Source: Halomicrobium salinisoli (GTDB lineage Archaea > Halobacteriota > Halobacteria > Halobacteriales > Haloarculaceae). Taken from it: a stretch of 64,000 nt of DNA. The stretch's first letter is position 1. The number at the start of each line of letters is the position of its first letter. The DNA lies in assembly GCF_020405185.1 (NCBI RefSeq), contig NZ_CP084463.1, positions 3,224,001-3,288,000 of the forward strand, written 5' to 3'. The position numbers and the translations under genes were made by a program. Below the pieces are notes generated by a model, which saw only the letters and a program-made list of their open reading frames with translations, had not been told where the DNA came from and did not search any database. Shown here piece after piece: positions 15,651-24,597 of this stretch.

Positions 15651-18239
15651 TCAGGCGTCGTACCCGCTGCCGACGACCTCGCGGATCCGCTCGGCGGTGA
15701 CCTCGCCGACGCCCTCGACCTCGAGCAGGTCCTCCTCGCCGGCGGTCATGACCGCCTCGACGCTGCCGAAGTGTTCCAGCAGCGTCCGCGCGGTGACGGG
15801 GCCGACCTCGGCGACGCTGGCGACGACGTACTCCTGTTGCTCGGTGAGGGTCTTGGACTGCTTCTCGCCGTGGACGCTCACCTCGCGGTCCGACTCCTCC
15901 TGCTCGCGCGTGGCGACGGTCTCCAGGAGGTCGGCGGTCTCGTCCTCGTCGTTCGTCCGGAGGACGCTCGCGCCGAAGTCGACGGTCAGCGACGCGAGCG
16001 CTCCCTGGATGGCCTTGTGGTGGACGTTGCGCGCGCCGTAGAGGTCGTCGCCCTCGATCACCACGACGGGTCGGGCGTAGTGGCGGGCGGCGTCGCCGAC
16101 TTGCTCGAACATCGAGCGGTCGCCGCCGGTCAGCGTGTCCAGGAAGTCCGCGACGGTCTTGCGCTCGACGGCCACGCGGTCCGAGAGGACGTAGTCGCCG
16201 ACGGCCAGCGTTTCGAGTCGAGTCTCGATGCCCTCGCGCGTCGAGAGGTCCCGCGCGATGGTCGAGTCCAGTTCTCGCTGGTCGGCGACGACCTCGACGG
16301 CCTCGCCCTCGGCGTGGGGTTCGGGGGTGATGCCCTCTTCCTCGGCGACTCCATCTTCTTCGCTACGACCGGCCTCGACCCCTTCGTTTCCGGTCGAACC
16401 GGCCGGCGAATCGTCCGCGTCGTCGTCCCGCGCATCGCCTCCCTCCGTGTCGTCTTCCAGCGCAGTGGCTCCCTCCGCGTCGTCGCCGGCGAAGGCGTCC
16501 AGGCCGGCCTGGCCGTCGCCGGATTCTCCGTCACTGGAGTCCCCACCACTGGAGTCCCCGCCGCTCGCGCCGCCGTCGTCTTGCCCGCCATCACCGCGGT
16601 CGGTCCCGCCCGGCGGATCGGCCGGTTCGATCGGCTCGCCGGCGTAGTCCTCGAGGTCCGCCTGCCGGAGGCGCGACTCGATGTCGCCGGCCATGGACTT
16701 CAGCGAGCGCAGCTCGTCCTCCATGCGCTTCTCGTCCTGGCGGGACTTCCAGAAGTAGGCCTCGTCGCGGGTGTCCTCGGCCAGCAGGACGACCACGCGA
16801 CCCTCGGTCTGGCGGCCGGTCCGGCCCTTCCGCTGGATGGATCTGATCGCCGTGGGAACGGGCTCGTAGAAGAGGACGAGGTCCACCTCGGGGACGTCCA
16901 GCCCCTCCTCGGCGACGCTGGTCGAGACGAGCACCTCGAACTCGCCGGCCCGGAAGCGATCGAGCGTCTCCTGCTGTTCGGTCTGGGTCATCCCCTCGCT
17001 GCCCTCGGTGTCGCTCTGGCCGACGAACTTCCGGGTCTCGAAGTGGTCGTCGAGGAAGTCCGTCAGCGTCTCGGCGGTGTCTCGCGACTCCGTGAAGACG
17101 ATGACGCGCTCGCCGTTCTCGATGCCGAGCGTCTCGGCCAGCAGCATGCGCGTCCGGCGGAACTTCGGGTGGAGGTCGTCGTACTCCTCGGCCCGGCGCA
17201 TCGCCTCCTTGACGCTCGGGTCCGACACGAGTCGCTGGTCGGCCTTCGAGGCGCCGGACGAGCGTGCGGCCTCCTTCTGGCGCTCGAAGTACCGGCGCAA
17301 CGCCTCGACGCTCTGGGTCTCGGCGTAGGTGACGGCGGTCCGCAGTTTTCGTACTTCGGCGAGCAGGCTTATCCCCTTGTACCCCTCCGACTGGTCGTTG
17401 TCCATCAGCTCCCGCAGCCGGCCCTGGATGCGCTGGATCTCCTTCTCGGAGACGTCGGGCGTGGTCGAGGAGGTCACGCCCAGTTGCTTGAGCTTCGTGA
17501 GTCGCTCTTTCACCACGTCGTTGAGGGCGTCGCGGATCTCCTCGACCGTCTCGGGCAGTTCGACGCGCTCCCACTGGACGTCGGTGTCGTGGGTGAACTC
17601 CGCGACGTCGGCGTCGTCCTCGGTCATGACCGCCACCTCGCGCAGCCCGAGGTTGGCGCAGACCTCGAGGATCCCCTCCTCGTCGCCGCCGGGCGAGGCG
17701 GACATCCCCGTCACGAGCGGGTCGTCGGCCTCGGCGTGGTAGCGCTCGGCGATGTAGTTGTAGGCGTAGTCGCCGGTGGCGCGGTGGCACTCGTCGAAGG
17801 TGCAGTGAGTCACGTTCGAGAGGTCGATCCGGTTGCCGACGAGGTCGTTCTCGACGACCTGCGGCGTGGCGATGACGACGCGGGCGTCCTCCCACAGTTC
17901 GGCCCGGTCGTCCGGTCGGACCTCGCCGGTGAACACGACGATCTCGTCATCGGGCACCTGCAGGGCCTCGCGGTAGAACTCGGCGTGCTGCTGGACGAGC
18001 GGCTTGGTCGGCGCCAGCAGCAGCGACTTCCAGGCGGCGTCCTGGATCCGCTCGGCGGTCACCAGCAGCGAGACGGTGGTCTTCCCCAGTCCGGTCGGCA
18101 GGCAGACGAGCGTGTGGTCGCGCAGGGCCGTGTCCGCCAGTTGCCGCTGGTAACTGCGCTCCTCCAGCAGCCCCGGCGTCACGAGCGGCTGATCGACGTA
18201 CGCGCCGTCGCTCTCTCCCTCGGCGTCGGACTGGGCCAT
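15651..18239 (-). CDS. hef: Hef helicase/nuclease (XPF/FANCM family)
   Basis: An 862-residue fusion that processes stalled replication forks. The N-terminal half is a superfamily 2 helicase: Walker A PTGLGKTT (48-55), DECH box (149-152), motif VI QRKGRTGR. A Glu/Asp/Gly/Ser-rich linker (about 560-640) follows, then an ERCC4 nuclease domain (about 645-785) with its active site ERKTVADF, and a tandem helix-hairpin-helix domain at the end (GPVTARTLLEHFGSVEAV, VEGVGEVTAERI). All catalytic residues seem intact. In Haloferax, Hef acts at arrested forks and is needed when the Hjc resolvase is missing. Confidence 0.93.
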   Translation of the reverse strand: MAQSDAEGESDGAYVDQPLVTPGLLEERSYQRQLADTALRDHTLVCLPTGLGKTTVSLLVTAERIQDAAWKSLLLAPTKPLVQQHAEFYREALQVPDDEIVVFTGEVRPDDRAELWEDARVVIATPQVVENDLVGNRIDLSNVTHCTFDECHRATGDYAYNYIAERYHAEADDPLVTGMSASPGGDEEGILEVCANLGLREVAVMTEDDADVAEFTHDTDVQWERVELPETVEEIRDALNDVVKERLTKLKQLGVTSSTTPDVSEKEIQRIQGRLRELMDNDQSEGYKGISLLAEVRKLRTAVTYAETQSVEALRRYFERQKEAARSSGASKADQRLVSDPSVKEAMRRAEEYDDLHPKFRRTRMLLAETLGIENGERVIVFTESRDTAETLTDFLDDHFETRKFVGQSDTEGSEGMTQTEQQETLDRFRAGEFEVLVSTSVAEEGLDVPEVDLVLFYEPVPTAIRSIQRKGRTGRQTEGRVVVLLAEDTRDEAYFWKSRQDEKRMEDELRSLKSMAGDIESRLRQADLEDYAGEPIEPADPPGGTDRGDGGQDDGGASGGDSSGGDSSDGESGDGQAGLDAFAGDDAEGATALEDDTEGGDARDDDADDSPAGSTGNEGVEAGRSEEDGVAEEEGITPEPHAEGEAVEVVADQRELDSTIARDLSTREGIETRLETLAVGDYVLSDRVAVERKTVADFLDTLTGGDRSMFEQVGDAARHYARPVVVIEGDDLYGARNVHHKAIQGALASLTVDFGASVLRTNDEDETADLLETVATREQEESDREVSVHGEKQSKTLTEQQEYVVASVAEVGPVTARTLLEHFGSVEAVMTAGEEDLLEVEGVGEVTAERIREVVGSGYDA
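16378..16399 (-). other. ORB-like box inside the Hef linker
   Basis: On the minus strand: gttcgaccggaaacgaaggg followed by gt, coding for GSTGNEGV in the disordered linker of Hef. Confidence 0.45.
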
Positions 18240-18374
18240 CTGGCGAGCGGTTCGCCCTCGGCGAGGTTAAGCGTTCGCGTAGCGCGGTGGAAGTGGTCCG
18301 GGACGGCCGCCGCGCCGCCGACGCGCCTCGGAAAGCCGCCGGGGCTTAAGGGCCAGCGGCCGTAGGACCGCGCT

Positions 18375-18851
18375 ATGACCATCTACGAGACGGAGGTCCC
18401 GGGCGTGGGCCACAAGTTCGAGATGGACCTCGACGGCGACGAACGGCTGGTCGTCATCATCCATCACGACGGGAAGCGGGACGTCTACCGCCGGCCGGAC
18501 CCCGACGCCGACAGCGAGCAGCTGTTCTCGCTGACGGGCAAACAGGCCCGTCAACTGGGGTCGATCCTGGAGGGCGCGTACTTCCAGCCCGTCGAACTCG
18601 ACGAGGTGGAGGTGCCGCTGGGCGACGCCATCATCGAGTGGTACGAGGTCGGCGAGTCGGAACTGACGGGCCAGACCCTGAAGGAGGCGAACCTCCGGGA
18701 GCGGGTCGGCGTCTCGGTCATCGCCATCCAGCGCGGCGATGAGACCATTCCCAATCCCCGGCCGGAGACGACGATCGAGGCCGAGGACACCGTCGTGACC
18801 ATCGGAAAGCGCGACGAGCAGCAGGCCCTCTCCGACCTCCTGGGAGAGTAA
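18375..18851 (+). CDS. TrkA-C (RCK-C) regulatory subunit of a K+/H+ antiporter
   Basis: A 158-residue soluble protein. The C-terminal ~75 residues (WYEVGESELTGQTLKEANLR to IGKRDEQ) are an RCK-C/TrkA-C ligand-binding domain; the N-terminal half resembles KhtT, the regulatory partner of the antiporter KhtU. Its stop codon overlaps the start of the next gene by one base, so the two are cotranslated. It probably senses a nucleotide or ion and gates the membrane subunit. Divergent from hef. Confidence 0.8.
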   Translation: MTIYETEVPGVGHKFEMDLDGDERLVVIIHHDGKRDVYRRPDPDADSEQLFSLTGKQARQLGSILEGAYFQPVELDEVEVPLGDAIIEWYEVGESELTGQTLKEANLRERVGVSVIAIQRGDETIPNPRPETTIEAEDTVVTIGKRDEQQALSDLLGE

Positions 18852-20044
18852 TGGCGGCTGGCCTGCTGGAGGTCGGCGTCGCGATCGCCGTCCTCGCGCT
18901 CGCCGGACTGATCGCCCTCCGGGTCGGGCTGTCGGTGATCCCCGCCTACATCGTCGCCGGGATCCTCGTCGGGCCGAACCCGCCGACCTCGGTGGCCGGC
19001 GTCTCCCTTCAGATCGTCCCGACGGGCGAGTTCGTCGAGATAGCGGCCGAGATCGGGATCGTTCTCCTCCTCTTCTTCCTCGGGCTGGAGTTCAGCGTCG
19101 GCCAGTTGCTCTCGGACTGGCGGCGGATCACCGCCGCGGGGACAGTCGACTTCCTGATCAACTTCGGACTGGGCGTCGCGCTGGGGATCGCCTTCGGGCG
19201 GACGCCGCTGGAGGTCGCCTTCATAGCGGGGATCGTCTACATCTCCTCCAGCGCCATCGTCACGAAGTCGCTGATCGAGCAGGGGTGGGTCGCCAACCCG
19301 GAGGCCGATTCCATCCTCGGGACGCTGGTGTACGAGGACATCCTGATCGCGGTGTACCTCGCCGTCCTGACCGCGGTCGTCGGCGGCGCCGGCGAGGCCT
19401 CCGCGGTCGCCGTCGACGTGGCCCGCGCGTTCGCGGTCCTCGGGGCCATCGCCGCCGTCGCCTGGTACGCCACGGAGTACGTCGAGCGGGCCTTCGACCT
19501 GCCGACCGACGAGCTGTTCGTGCTGGGCGTGGTCGGCACGACGACGCTGATCGCGGGCGCGGCGCTGGCGACCGGCGTCAGCGAGGCGGTCGCCGCCTTC
19601 TTCGTCGGGACGGCGTTCAGCCAGACCGACCACGTCGAGAAGATCGAGGACCTCGTCGCGCCCGTCCGGGATTTCTTCGCCGCCGTCTTCTTCCTCTCGA
19701 TCGGGCTGGCGACGGACGTGACGCTGCTCGCCGACGTGGCGCTGCTGCTGGGCGTCGCCGTGATCGCGACGACCCTCTCGAAATTGGTCAGCGGGACGAT
19801 CAGCGGCCGTATCTACGGCCTGACGCCGACGCGGTCGCTCCGCACCGGGATCGGGCTGGTGCCCCGCGGGGAGTTCTCGCTGGTCATCGCCGCGCTGGCG
19901 ACCGGGGCCGGCGGCACGCTCGCGGAGGTCGTGCCGGCCTTCGCCGTCGGCTACGTCCTCGCGATGAGCGTCGTCGGGACGGTGCTCATCCAGGAGGCCG
20001 ACAGCGTCACGGGGGCGCTCGTGCCGCTGTTCGAGCGGTCCTGA
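18851..20044 (+). CDS. Cation:proton antiporter, CPA2 family (KhtU/KefB-like membrane subunit)
   Basis: A 397-residue protein with about 12 membrane helices. Sequence marks of CPA2 exchangers are AYIVAGILVGP near the N-terminus, FFLGLEFSV at about residue 75, and GLVPRGEFSLVIA near residue 335. It has no C-terminal TrkA-N domain, which agrees with a separate regulatory subunit encoded just upstream. It likely exports K+ (or Na+) in exchange for protons, a key job in a salt-in cell. Confidence 0.85.
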   Translation: MAAGLLEVGVAIAVLALAGLIALRVGLSVIPAYIVAGILVGPNPPTSVAGVSLQIVPTGEFVEIAAEIGIVLLLFFLGLEFSVGQLLSDWRRITAAGTVDFLINFGLGVALGIAFGRTPLEVAFIAGIVYISSSAIVTKSLIEQGWVANPEADSILGTLVYEDILIAVYLAVLTAVVGGAGEASAVAVDVARAFAVLGAIAAVAWYATEYVERAFDLPTDELFVLGVVGTTTLIAGAALATGVSEAVAAFFVGTAFSQTDHVEKIEDLVAPVRDFFAAVFFLSIGLATDVTLLADVALLLGVAVIATTLSKLVSGTISGRIYGLTPTRSLRTGIGLVPRGEFSLVIAALATGAGGTLAEVVPAFAVGYVLAMSVVGTVLIQEADSVTGALVPLFERS

Positions 20045-20092
20045 GGCGGAGGGGCGTTCACGTCCTCCCCGCCGCCTCGCCACCGACGCCCG

Positions 20093-20413
20093 TCAGTCCA
20101 CGAACTCCAGTTCGCCGTCGTCGGCCTCCTCGACGCGGGTTGCGTCGAGCGTGTAGGGCCACCAGTCGAGGTCGACGTGGACCTCCTCGTCTCCCGACTG
20201 CCAGCGCTCGTAGTCGACGCGCTCCCAGTCGTCCTCGTAGTCGAGGCCGGCGTTCCAGCCCAGCTCCTCCCAGGTGTTCTCGTCGACTTCCGGCGAGGGC
20301 TCCAGCACGAACTCGCCTTCCTCCCGGTCGACGTCGACGACCGTCCCCAGCGGCGTCCCGTCGGCGACGACCCGCTCGTCCACGTACCGGTCCAGATCTG
20401 ACTCCTCGACCAT
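20093..20413 (-). CDS. Acidic haloarchaeal protein with PRC-barrel-like start
   Basis: A 106-residue, very acidic protein. Residues ~12-40 (DERVVADGTPLGTVVDVDRE) look like a short beta-barrel of the PRC type, with Gly-Thr-Val at the usual turn. The second half is rich in Trp and Tyr (WEELGWNAGLDYEDDWERVD). No catalytic motif. Function unknown. Confidence 0.6.
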   Translation of the reverse strand: MVEESDLDRYVDERVVADGTPLGTVVDVDREEGEFVLEPSPEVDENTWEELGWNAGLDYEDDWERVDYERWQSGDEEVHVDLDWWPYTLDATRVEEADDGELEFVD

Positions 20414-20497
20414 AGTCGTCGTACTCCGGCGGGGCGATTGAACGGCGGGCTTGCCACGGCAAGTCGCTCCTTCGAGGGGGAAGCCCGGCGCCGCTCG

Positions 20498-21085
20498 TCA
20501 CAGCAGACCGGCGGGCAGGTACGTCAGTGTGGCGTACATGACCACGGCGGCGCTGATGGGGATGGTGAGGTTGTCGTCGATGACGTAGCCGCGGATGACG
20601 GGCTTGACGCCGTCGGCGACGGTGGCGGCGATCCCGCCCAGCACGGCCGCCGCCGGCGGGACGAAGGGCGCGGCCAGCAGCGTCGCGACGCCGAACGTCG
20701 CCAGGAGGACGTACCCCTCCTTGGCGGTCTTGAGCTGGCCGGAGCTCAGCAGGCCGCTGACGGGGTCGGCGATGGTGAGCATCAGCATGGCGGGTACGGC
20801 GACCTGGGGCGGCGGCGGGAAGGCGAAGACGACGACGGCCATCCCGACGGCGCCCAGGAAGTAGCCCGCGAGGTTGTCCTCCTCGTACTCGCGGGTGAGC
20901 CGGTCGAAGATGCGCCAGTCGAGGCCGACGAACAGCCGGACGACCTCCAGCGCCAGCCCGGCGACGAGGGCGACGGCCAGCAGCGCCCGCAGGACGTCCC
21001 AGGTGACCGGTTCGAGCAGCACGTACGACAGCGGCACCGCCGTCGTGCTCGCGTGGACCAGCCGCCGGGCGACTTCGTCTGGCAT
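20498..21085 (-). CDS. Dolichol kinase/phosphatidate cytidylyltransferase-like membrane protein
   Basis: A 195-residue protein with about six membrane helices. The segments MPDEVARRLVHASTTAVPLS, ADPVSGLLSSG, TVADGVKPVI and VIDDNLTIPISAA match the haloarchaeal proteins annotated as Sec59-like dolichol kinases (CTP-dependent). The DN and D-G-P/K patterns in the last third are typical of the catalytic part of this superfamily. It lies 14 nt downstream of glyS on the same strand, as last gene of a likely operon. Confidence 0.72.
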   Translation of the reverse strand: MPDEVARRLVHASTTAVPLSYVLLEPVTWDVLRALLAVALVAGLALEVVRLFVGLDWRIFDRLTREYEEDNLAGYFLGAVGMAVVVFAFPPPPQVAVPAMLMLTIADPVSGLLSSGQLKTAKEGYVLLATFGVATLLAAPFVPPAAAVLGGIAATVADGVKPVIRGYVIDDNLTIPISAAVVMYATLTYLPAGLL

Positions 21086-21099
21086 GTCGACGCTTCGCC

Positions 21100-22914
21100 T
21101 CAGACGTCCTCGAAGGACAGCTCGCCGTCCCGGAGCGCGACGAGCGTCTCGGCGAGGTCCTCGACGGGGACGCGCGTCTGGGCGGTGGCGTCCCGCTCGC
21201 GAACGGTCACGGTGCCGGGCTCGCCCTCGTCGTCGTCCCGTGCCTCGCCGATGGTCGTGTAGTCGACGGTGACGCAGAACGGCGTCCCGACCTCGTCCTG
21301 GCGGCGGTAGCGCCGGCCGATGGCGCCCGAGTCGTCGTAGGTGACCGATAGGCCCGCCTCGCGGAGCTCCTCGGCGACTTCGCGGGCGCGCTCGCCCAGG
21401 CCGTCGCGGTCCATCAGCGGGAAGACGCCGACCGTGGTCGGCGCCACCTCGGCGGGCAGGTCGAGGTAGGTCCGCTCCTCGCCGTCGACCTCGTCCGTCC
21501 GGTAGGAGTGGTCGAGGACGGTGTACAGCGCCCGGTCGATGCCCAGCGAGGGCTCGACGACGTGGGGCAGGACGTGCTCGCCGGACTCGGTGACCTCCTC
21601 GACGGCGAAGTTCGCCGCGTCGACGGACACGTCGTAGGACTCGCCGTCGACCTCGACGGTCACGGTGCTGTCCTCGCCGGCTCGCGGCTCGTCGCCGCTC
21701 GCCCCTTCGGAGGCGCGTTGCGCCTCCCTGAACGCGTCCGGATTCCGCTCGGCCAGCTCTTCCAGCGCGTCCCCGACGTCGCTCGCGGCGCCGCCGAACT
21801 CGGGCCCCAGCACCGACATGTCGGGGTCGACGGTGGGCCGCTCGACGGTGACCGGCTCGTCGTACTGCTTGAAGATCGTGAACTCCTCGTCGGAGTGGTC
21901 GTGGTGCTTGCCGAGGTCGTAGTCCGAGCGGTAGGCGAACCCGCCCAGTTCGATCCAGTCGCCGTCGACCTCGGCCTCGGCGTCCCAGCAGTCGGCGGCG
22001 TAGTGGGCCAGTTCGCCGCCGAGGTGCTGACGGAAGCGAAAGCGGTCCATGTCGACGCCGATGGACTCGTACCACTGCTTGGCGACGCCGAGGTAGTAGG
22101 CGACCCAGGGCTTGCCGACGACGCCCTCCTCGACGACCTCGCCGATCGTGGCCTCGAAGGGCTCGCCGTCCTCGGCCTCCTGCTCGGTCGCGGGGTAGAA
22201 CGGCGCCGCCACGTCGGCGACGGACTCCAGATCAGGCTCGTCCTCCTCGGGGTCGATGAACAGCTCCAGCTCGGCCTGGGTGAACTCCCGGACGCGAAGC
22301 AGGGACTTGCGCGGGCTGATCTCGTTGCGGTAGGCCCGGCCGATCTGGGTGACGCCGAAGGGGAGCTGGTTGCGGGCGTACTCGGCGAGCTGCGGGAACT
22401 CGACGAAGATGCCCTGTGCGGTCTCCGGGCGGAGGTAGCCCGGCTGGGAGGAGCCGGGGCCGATGTTCGTCTCGAACATGAGGTTGAAGTCCTCGATCGC
22501 CTGGCCGGCGAGGCCCGTACCGCAGGTCGGACAGACCAGTTCGTACTCGGCGATGACCTCCTCGACGTCGGCGATGGGCATCGACTCGGCCTCCTCGATG
22601 TCGGTGTTGTCCTCGACGATGTGGTCGGCCCGGTGGCTCTCGCCGCACTCCGGGCACTCGACGAGCATGTCGTCGAAGCCGTCGAGGTGGCCGGAGGCCT
22701 CGAAGACGGGCTCTGGCATCACCGTGGGCGCGTCGACCTCCATGTTGCCCTCGCGGATGGTGAAGCGGTCCCGCCAGGAGTCCTCGACGTTCTGCTTGAG
22801 GGCGGCGCCCTGCGGACCGAAGGTGTAGAAGCCCGACACGCCGCCGTAGGCGCCCGCCGCCTGCAGGAAGAAGCCGCGCCGCTTGGCGAGTTCGACGACG
22901 TCCTCGGCGCTCAT
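21100..22914 (-). CDS. glyS: Glycyl-tRNA synthetase
   Basis: A 604-residue class II synthetase of the dimeric archaeal/eukaryal type. The N-terminus (KRRGFFLQAAGAYGGVSGFY) and GPQGAALKQN are family marks; motif 2 contains FRNEISPR-like RNEISPRKSL; a Cys pair (CPECGESH) lies near residue 88. The C-terminal anticodon domain begins with APTTVGVFPLMD. Around residue 400 a ~20-residue insertion is encoded by a perfect palindrome (21709-21727). The start codon overlaps the stop of the upstream CBS gene by one base. Confidence 0.95.
   Translation of the reverse strand: MSAEDVVELAKRRGFFLQAAGAYGGVSGFYTFGPQGAALKQNVEDSWRDRFTIREGNMEVDAPTVMPEPVFEASGHLDGFDDMLVECPECGESHRADHIVEDNTDIEEAESMPIADVEEVIAEYELVCPTCGTGLAGQAIEDFNLMFETNIGPGSSQPGYLRPETAQGIFVEFPQLAEYARNQLPFGVTQIGRAYRNEISPRKSLLRVREFTQAELELFIDPEEDEPDLESVADVAAPFYPATEQEAEDGEPFEATIGEVVEEGVVGKPWVAYYLGVAKQWYESIGVDMDRFRFRQHLGGELAHYAADCWDAEAEVDGDWIELGGFAYRSDYDLGKHHDHSDEEFTIFKQYDEPVTVERPTVDPDMSVLGPEFGGAASDVGDALEELAERNPDAFREAQRASEGASGDEPRAGEDSTVTVEVDGESYDVSVDAANFAVEEVTESGEHVLPHVVEPSLGIDRALYTVLDHSYRTDEVDGEERTYLDLPAEVAPTTVGVFPLMDRDGLGERAREVAEELREAGLSVTYDDSGAIGRRYRRQDEVGTPFCVTVDYTTIGEARDDDEGEPGTVTVRERDATAQTRVPVEDLAETLVALRDGELSFEDV
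21709..21727. repeat. Triloop palindrome inside glyS
   Basis: Perfect 8-bp stem ggaggcgc / gcgcctcc with loop gtt. The core gaggcgc-nnn-gcgcctc also occurs inside thrC at 29271-29289. Confidence 0.6.
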
Positions 22915-23759
22915 CAGAGGCCCTCCAGCAGGTCGATGTCACGCACGATGCCGACGAGCTGATCGCCCGACACCAGCGGCACCTGTTCGATGTCCTCCTC
23001 GATCATGATCCGGGCCACCTCCTTGGCGGTCTGGTGGGCGCTGGCGGTGACCAGGTCCGCCGTCATGAACTCCTGGACGGGACCGCCGGGGAGCTCGACG
23101 TTGCGCGTGGGCATGTACCGGCTGCCGACGCCCTTGATCGACTCCCACTTCCAGTCGTCGTCGTCGCCGGCCATCGAGTCGCCCGTCTCGGCCTCGCCCT
23201 CGACGACGCGGGCCACGTCGAGGACGTCGACCTCGGTGATCATCCCCGAGACGTCGCCCTCCTCGTCGAGCACGACGGCGTAGGGCACCTTCGCGTGGTG
23301 GAGCTCCTGCTCGGCGACCGGCAGGGGCGTCTCGGCGTAGACGCAGTTGACGTCGCGCCGAGCCAGGTCGTCCACCGTCTGGTCGCCGTCGACCTCGCCC
23401 GTCGCGATGGCCCGGACGACGTCGGTCACGGTGACGATGCCCTCCAGCTGCCCGTCGACGACCGGGACCCGTCGCTCCCCTTCAGCGACCATCATGGCGG
23501 CCAGCTCCCCGATGTCGGTGTCGCCCGTCGTCGTCGGGACCTCTTCGGCCAGCATGGCCAGCTGGTCCTCGTCCGGCCGGTCGATGAGCGACTCCCGCGT
23601 GACGAGCCCGCGGAACTCCTCGCCGTCCTCGCCGTTCTTGATCACGGGGACGGAGGAGAACCGCCGCTCCTGGAGGTACTCCAGCACGTCGTCGCGCGTG
23701 CCCGGAACCTCGACGGTGACGACCTCCGAGCGCGGCGTCATAGCGTCTGCGACGTTCAT
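22914..23759 (-). CDS. Four-CBS-domain regulatory protein
   Basis: A 281-residue soluble protein built from four CBS motifs in two Bateman pairs: AMTPRSEVVTVEVPGTRDDV, the segment ending EGIVTVTDVVRA, the segment with GMITEVDVLDVARV, and FMTADLVTASAHQTAKEVAR ending VGIVRDIDLLEGL. Such modules bind adenosine nucleotides; no output domain is attached. It is the first gene of an operon with glyS and the dolichol-kinase-like gene, suggesting a link to energy state. Start is ATG 23759 (MNVADAMTP). Confidence 0.85.
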   Translation of the reverse strand: MNVADAMTPRSEVVTVEVPGTRDDVLEYLQERRFSSVPVIKNGEDGEEFRGLVTRESLIDRPDEDQLAMLAEEVPTTTGDTDIGELAAMMVAEGERRVPVVDGQLEGIVTVTDVVRAIATGEVDGDQTVDDLARRDVNCVYAETPLPVAEQELHHAKVPYAVVLDEEGDVSGMITEVDVLDVARVVEGEAETGDSMAGDDDDWKWESIKGVGSRYMPTRNVELPGGPVQEFMTADLVTASAHQTAKEVARIMIEEDIEQVPLVSGDQLVGIVRDIDLLEGL

Positions 23760-24062
23760 ACACCGCGTTCCGCCCCCCACGTACTAAGGCCTAACCTTCC
23801 CACACTGCGGGATTCCGGCCGTGACCGCTCCGCCGTGGCCGCGCCCGTCGGGCGCCACACGCGCGCGCTCGCGGCCGATCGGGCCCGCACGTACGTATCA
23901 CAGTATCACCCGTCGGTGCTCCGTTACGCGACGAATGTGTCGTGCTATAATACTAAATATACTGGTAACTCACGCCGAAGATACGTTAGGTGACCGATAC
24001 GTATTCCCGGGTTGTCCCTCGATTCCGGCATGTTTATATGTGGTTGCTACATGTTGTCACAC
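23760..24062. other. Intergenic region with A+T-rich patches
   Basis: No gene is seen. An A+T-rich patch (ctataatactaaatatact, about 23944-23962) stands out from the G+C-rich surroundings and could be a promoter or curved site. The tttatatg at 24033-24040 is the likely TATA box for the small gene at 24063. Confidence 0.5.
24033..24040 (+). promoter_or_regulatory. TATA box of the 55-codon gene
   Basis: The sequence tttatatg is centred 26 nt before ATG 24063, which decides that start over the upstream codon at 24012. Confidence 0.6.
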
Positions 24063-24230
24063 ATGGCGCCCGACACGGTCGCGCACACGGAGGTGGCAGC
24101 GGACGCAGAAGTCATGGCATCCGTCGAAGACGGCGAGACGGAGACCTTCGTACTCGCCGACGTAACCACCGACGACGCCTATATCACGCTGCCGCTCGCG
24201 GAGGCCGCCTCCCTGCCGGCCTGGCGATAA
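24063..24230 (+). CDS. Small conserved-type haloarchaeal protein (DUF7556-like)
   Basis: A 55-residue acidic protein (MAPDTVAHTEVAADAEVMAS). The segment ETFVLADVTTDDAYITLPLA looks like two beta strands around a turn and resembles a small haloarchaeal family listed as DUF7556; I am not certain of that match. Leaderless, with its own TATA box. Function unknown. Confidence 0.6.
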   Translation: MAPDTVAHTEVAADAEVMASVEDGETETFVLADVTTDDAYITLPLAEAASLPAWR

Positions 24231-24597
24231 CCGCGGGCACTTCTTCCGGTTCCGACGTTCTCGACGGTGGTCGCACGGAGTCGCGAGCGGCCGCAGTTCC
24301 GCCACTCCGACCGTCGGGTACGCGCCGACGGTTCGTCACCGGCGCGCTGTCGGTCATCACAGCGACCGGGGCGGGTCCGGAACGACCGCACTTCGCTGTT
24401 CACGGTTCCGGCGGCTGGAGTCTCTCATTGTTTACGACCGGCGACGATCGACCGTCGAACCGAACGCGCAACCGGAATCCTCCCGGACCAGTGGCCGTTG
24501 GTCACATTCGCTCCGGGACGCCGCTTCGCGGGCGATTCGGCCCTGTCACGGCACCGAAAAAACAAGCGTTATGCCGACCGGCCGAAATCGGACGCAC
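24231..24597. other. Intergenic region upstream of serA
   Basis: No gene, tRNA or repeat is seen in these 367 bp. Open frames here are Arg-rich and extend into serA in wrong frames. The last 50 bp carry an A run and gcgttatg about 27 nt before ATG 24598, the likely serA promoter. Confidence 0.55.

Noticed and set aside
15597..18365. 922-codon open frame on the plus strand
   Set aside because: It is the antisense shadow of hef, which has complete helicase and nuclease motifs. High G+C makes such antisense frames long.
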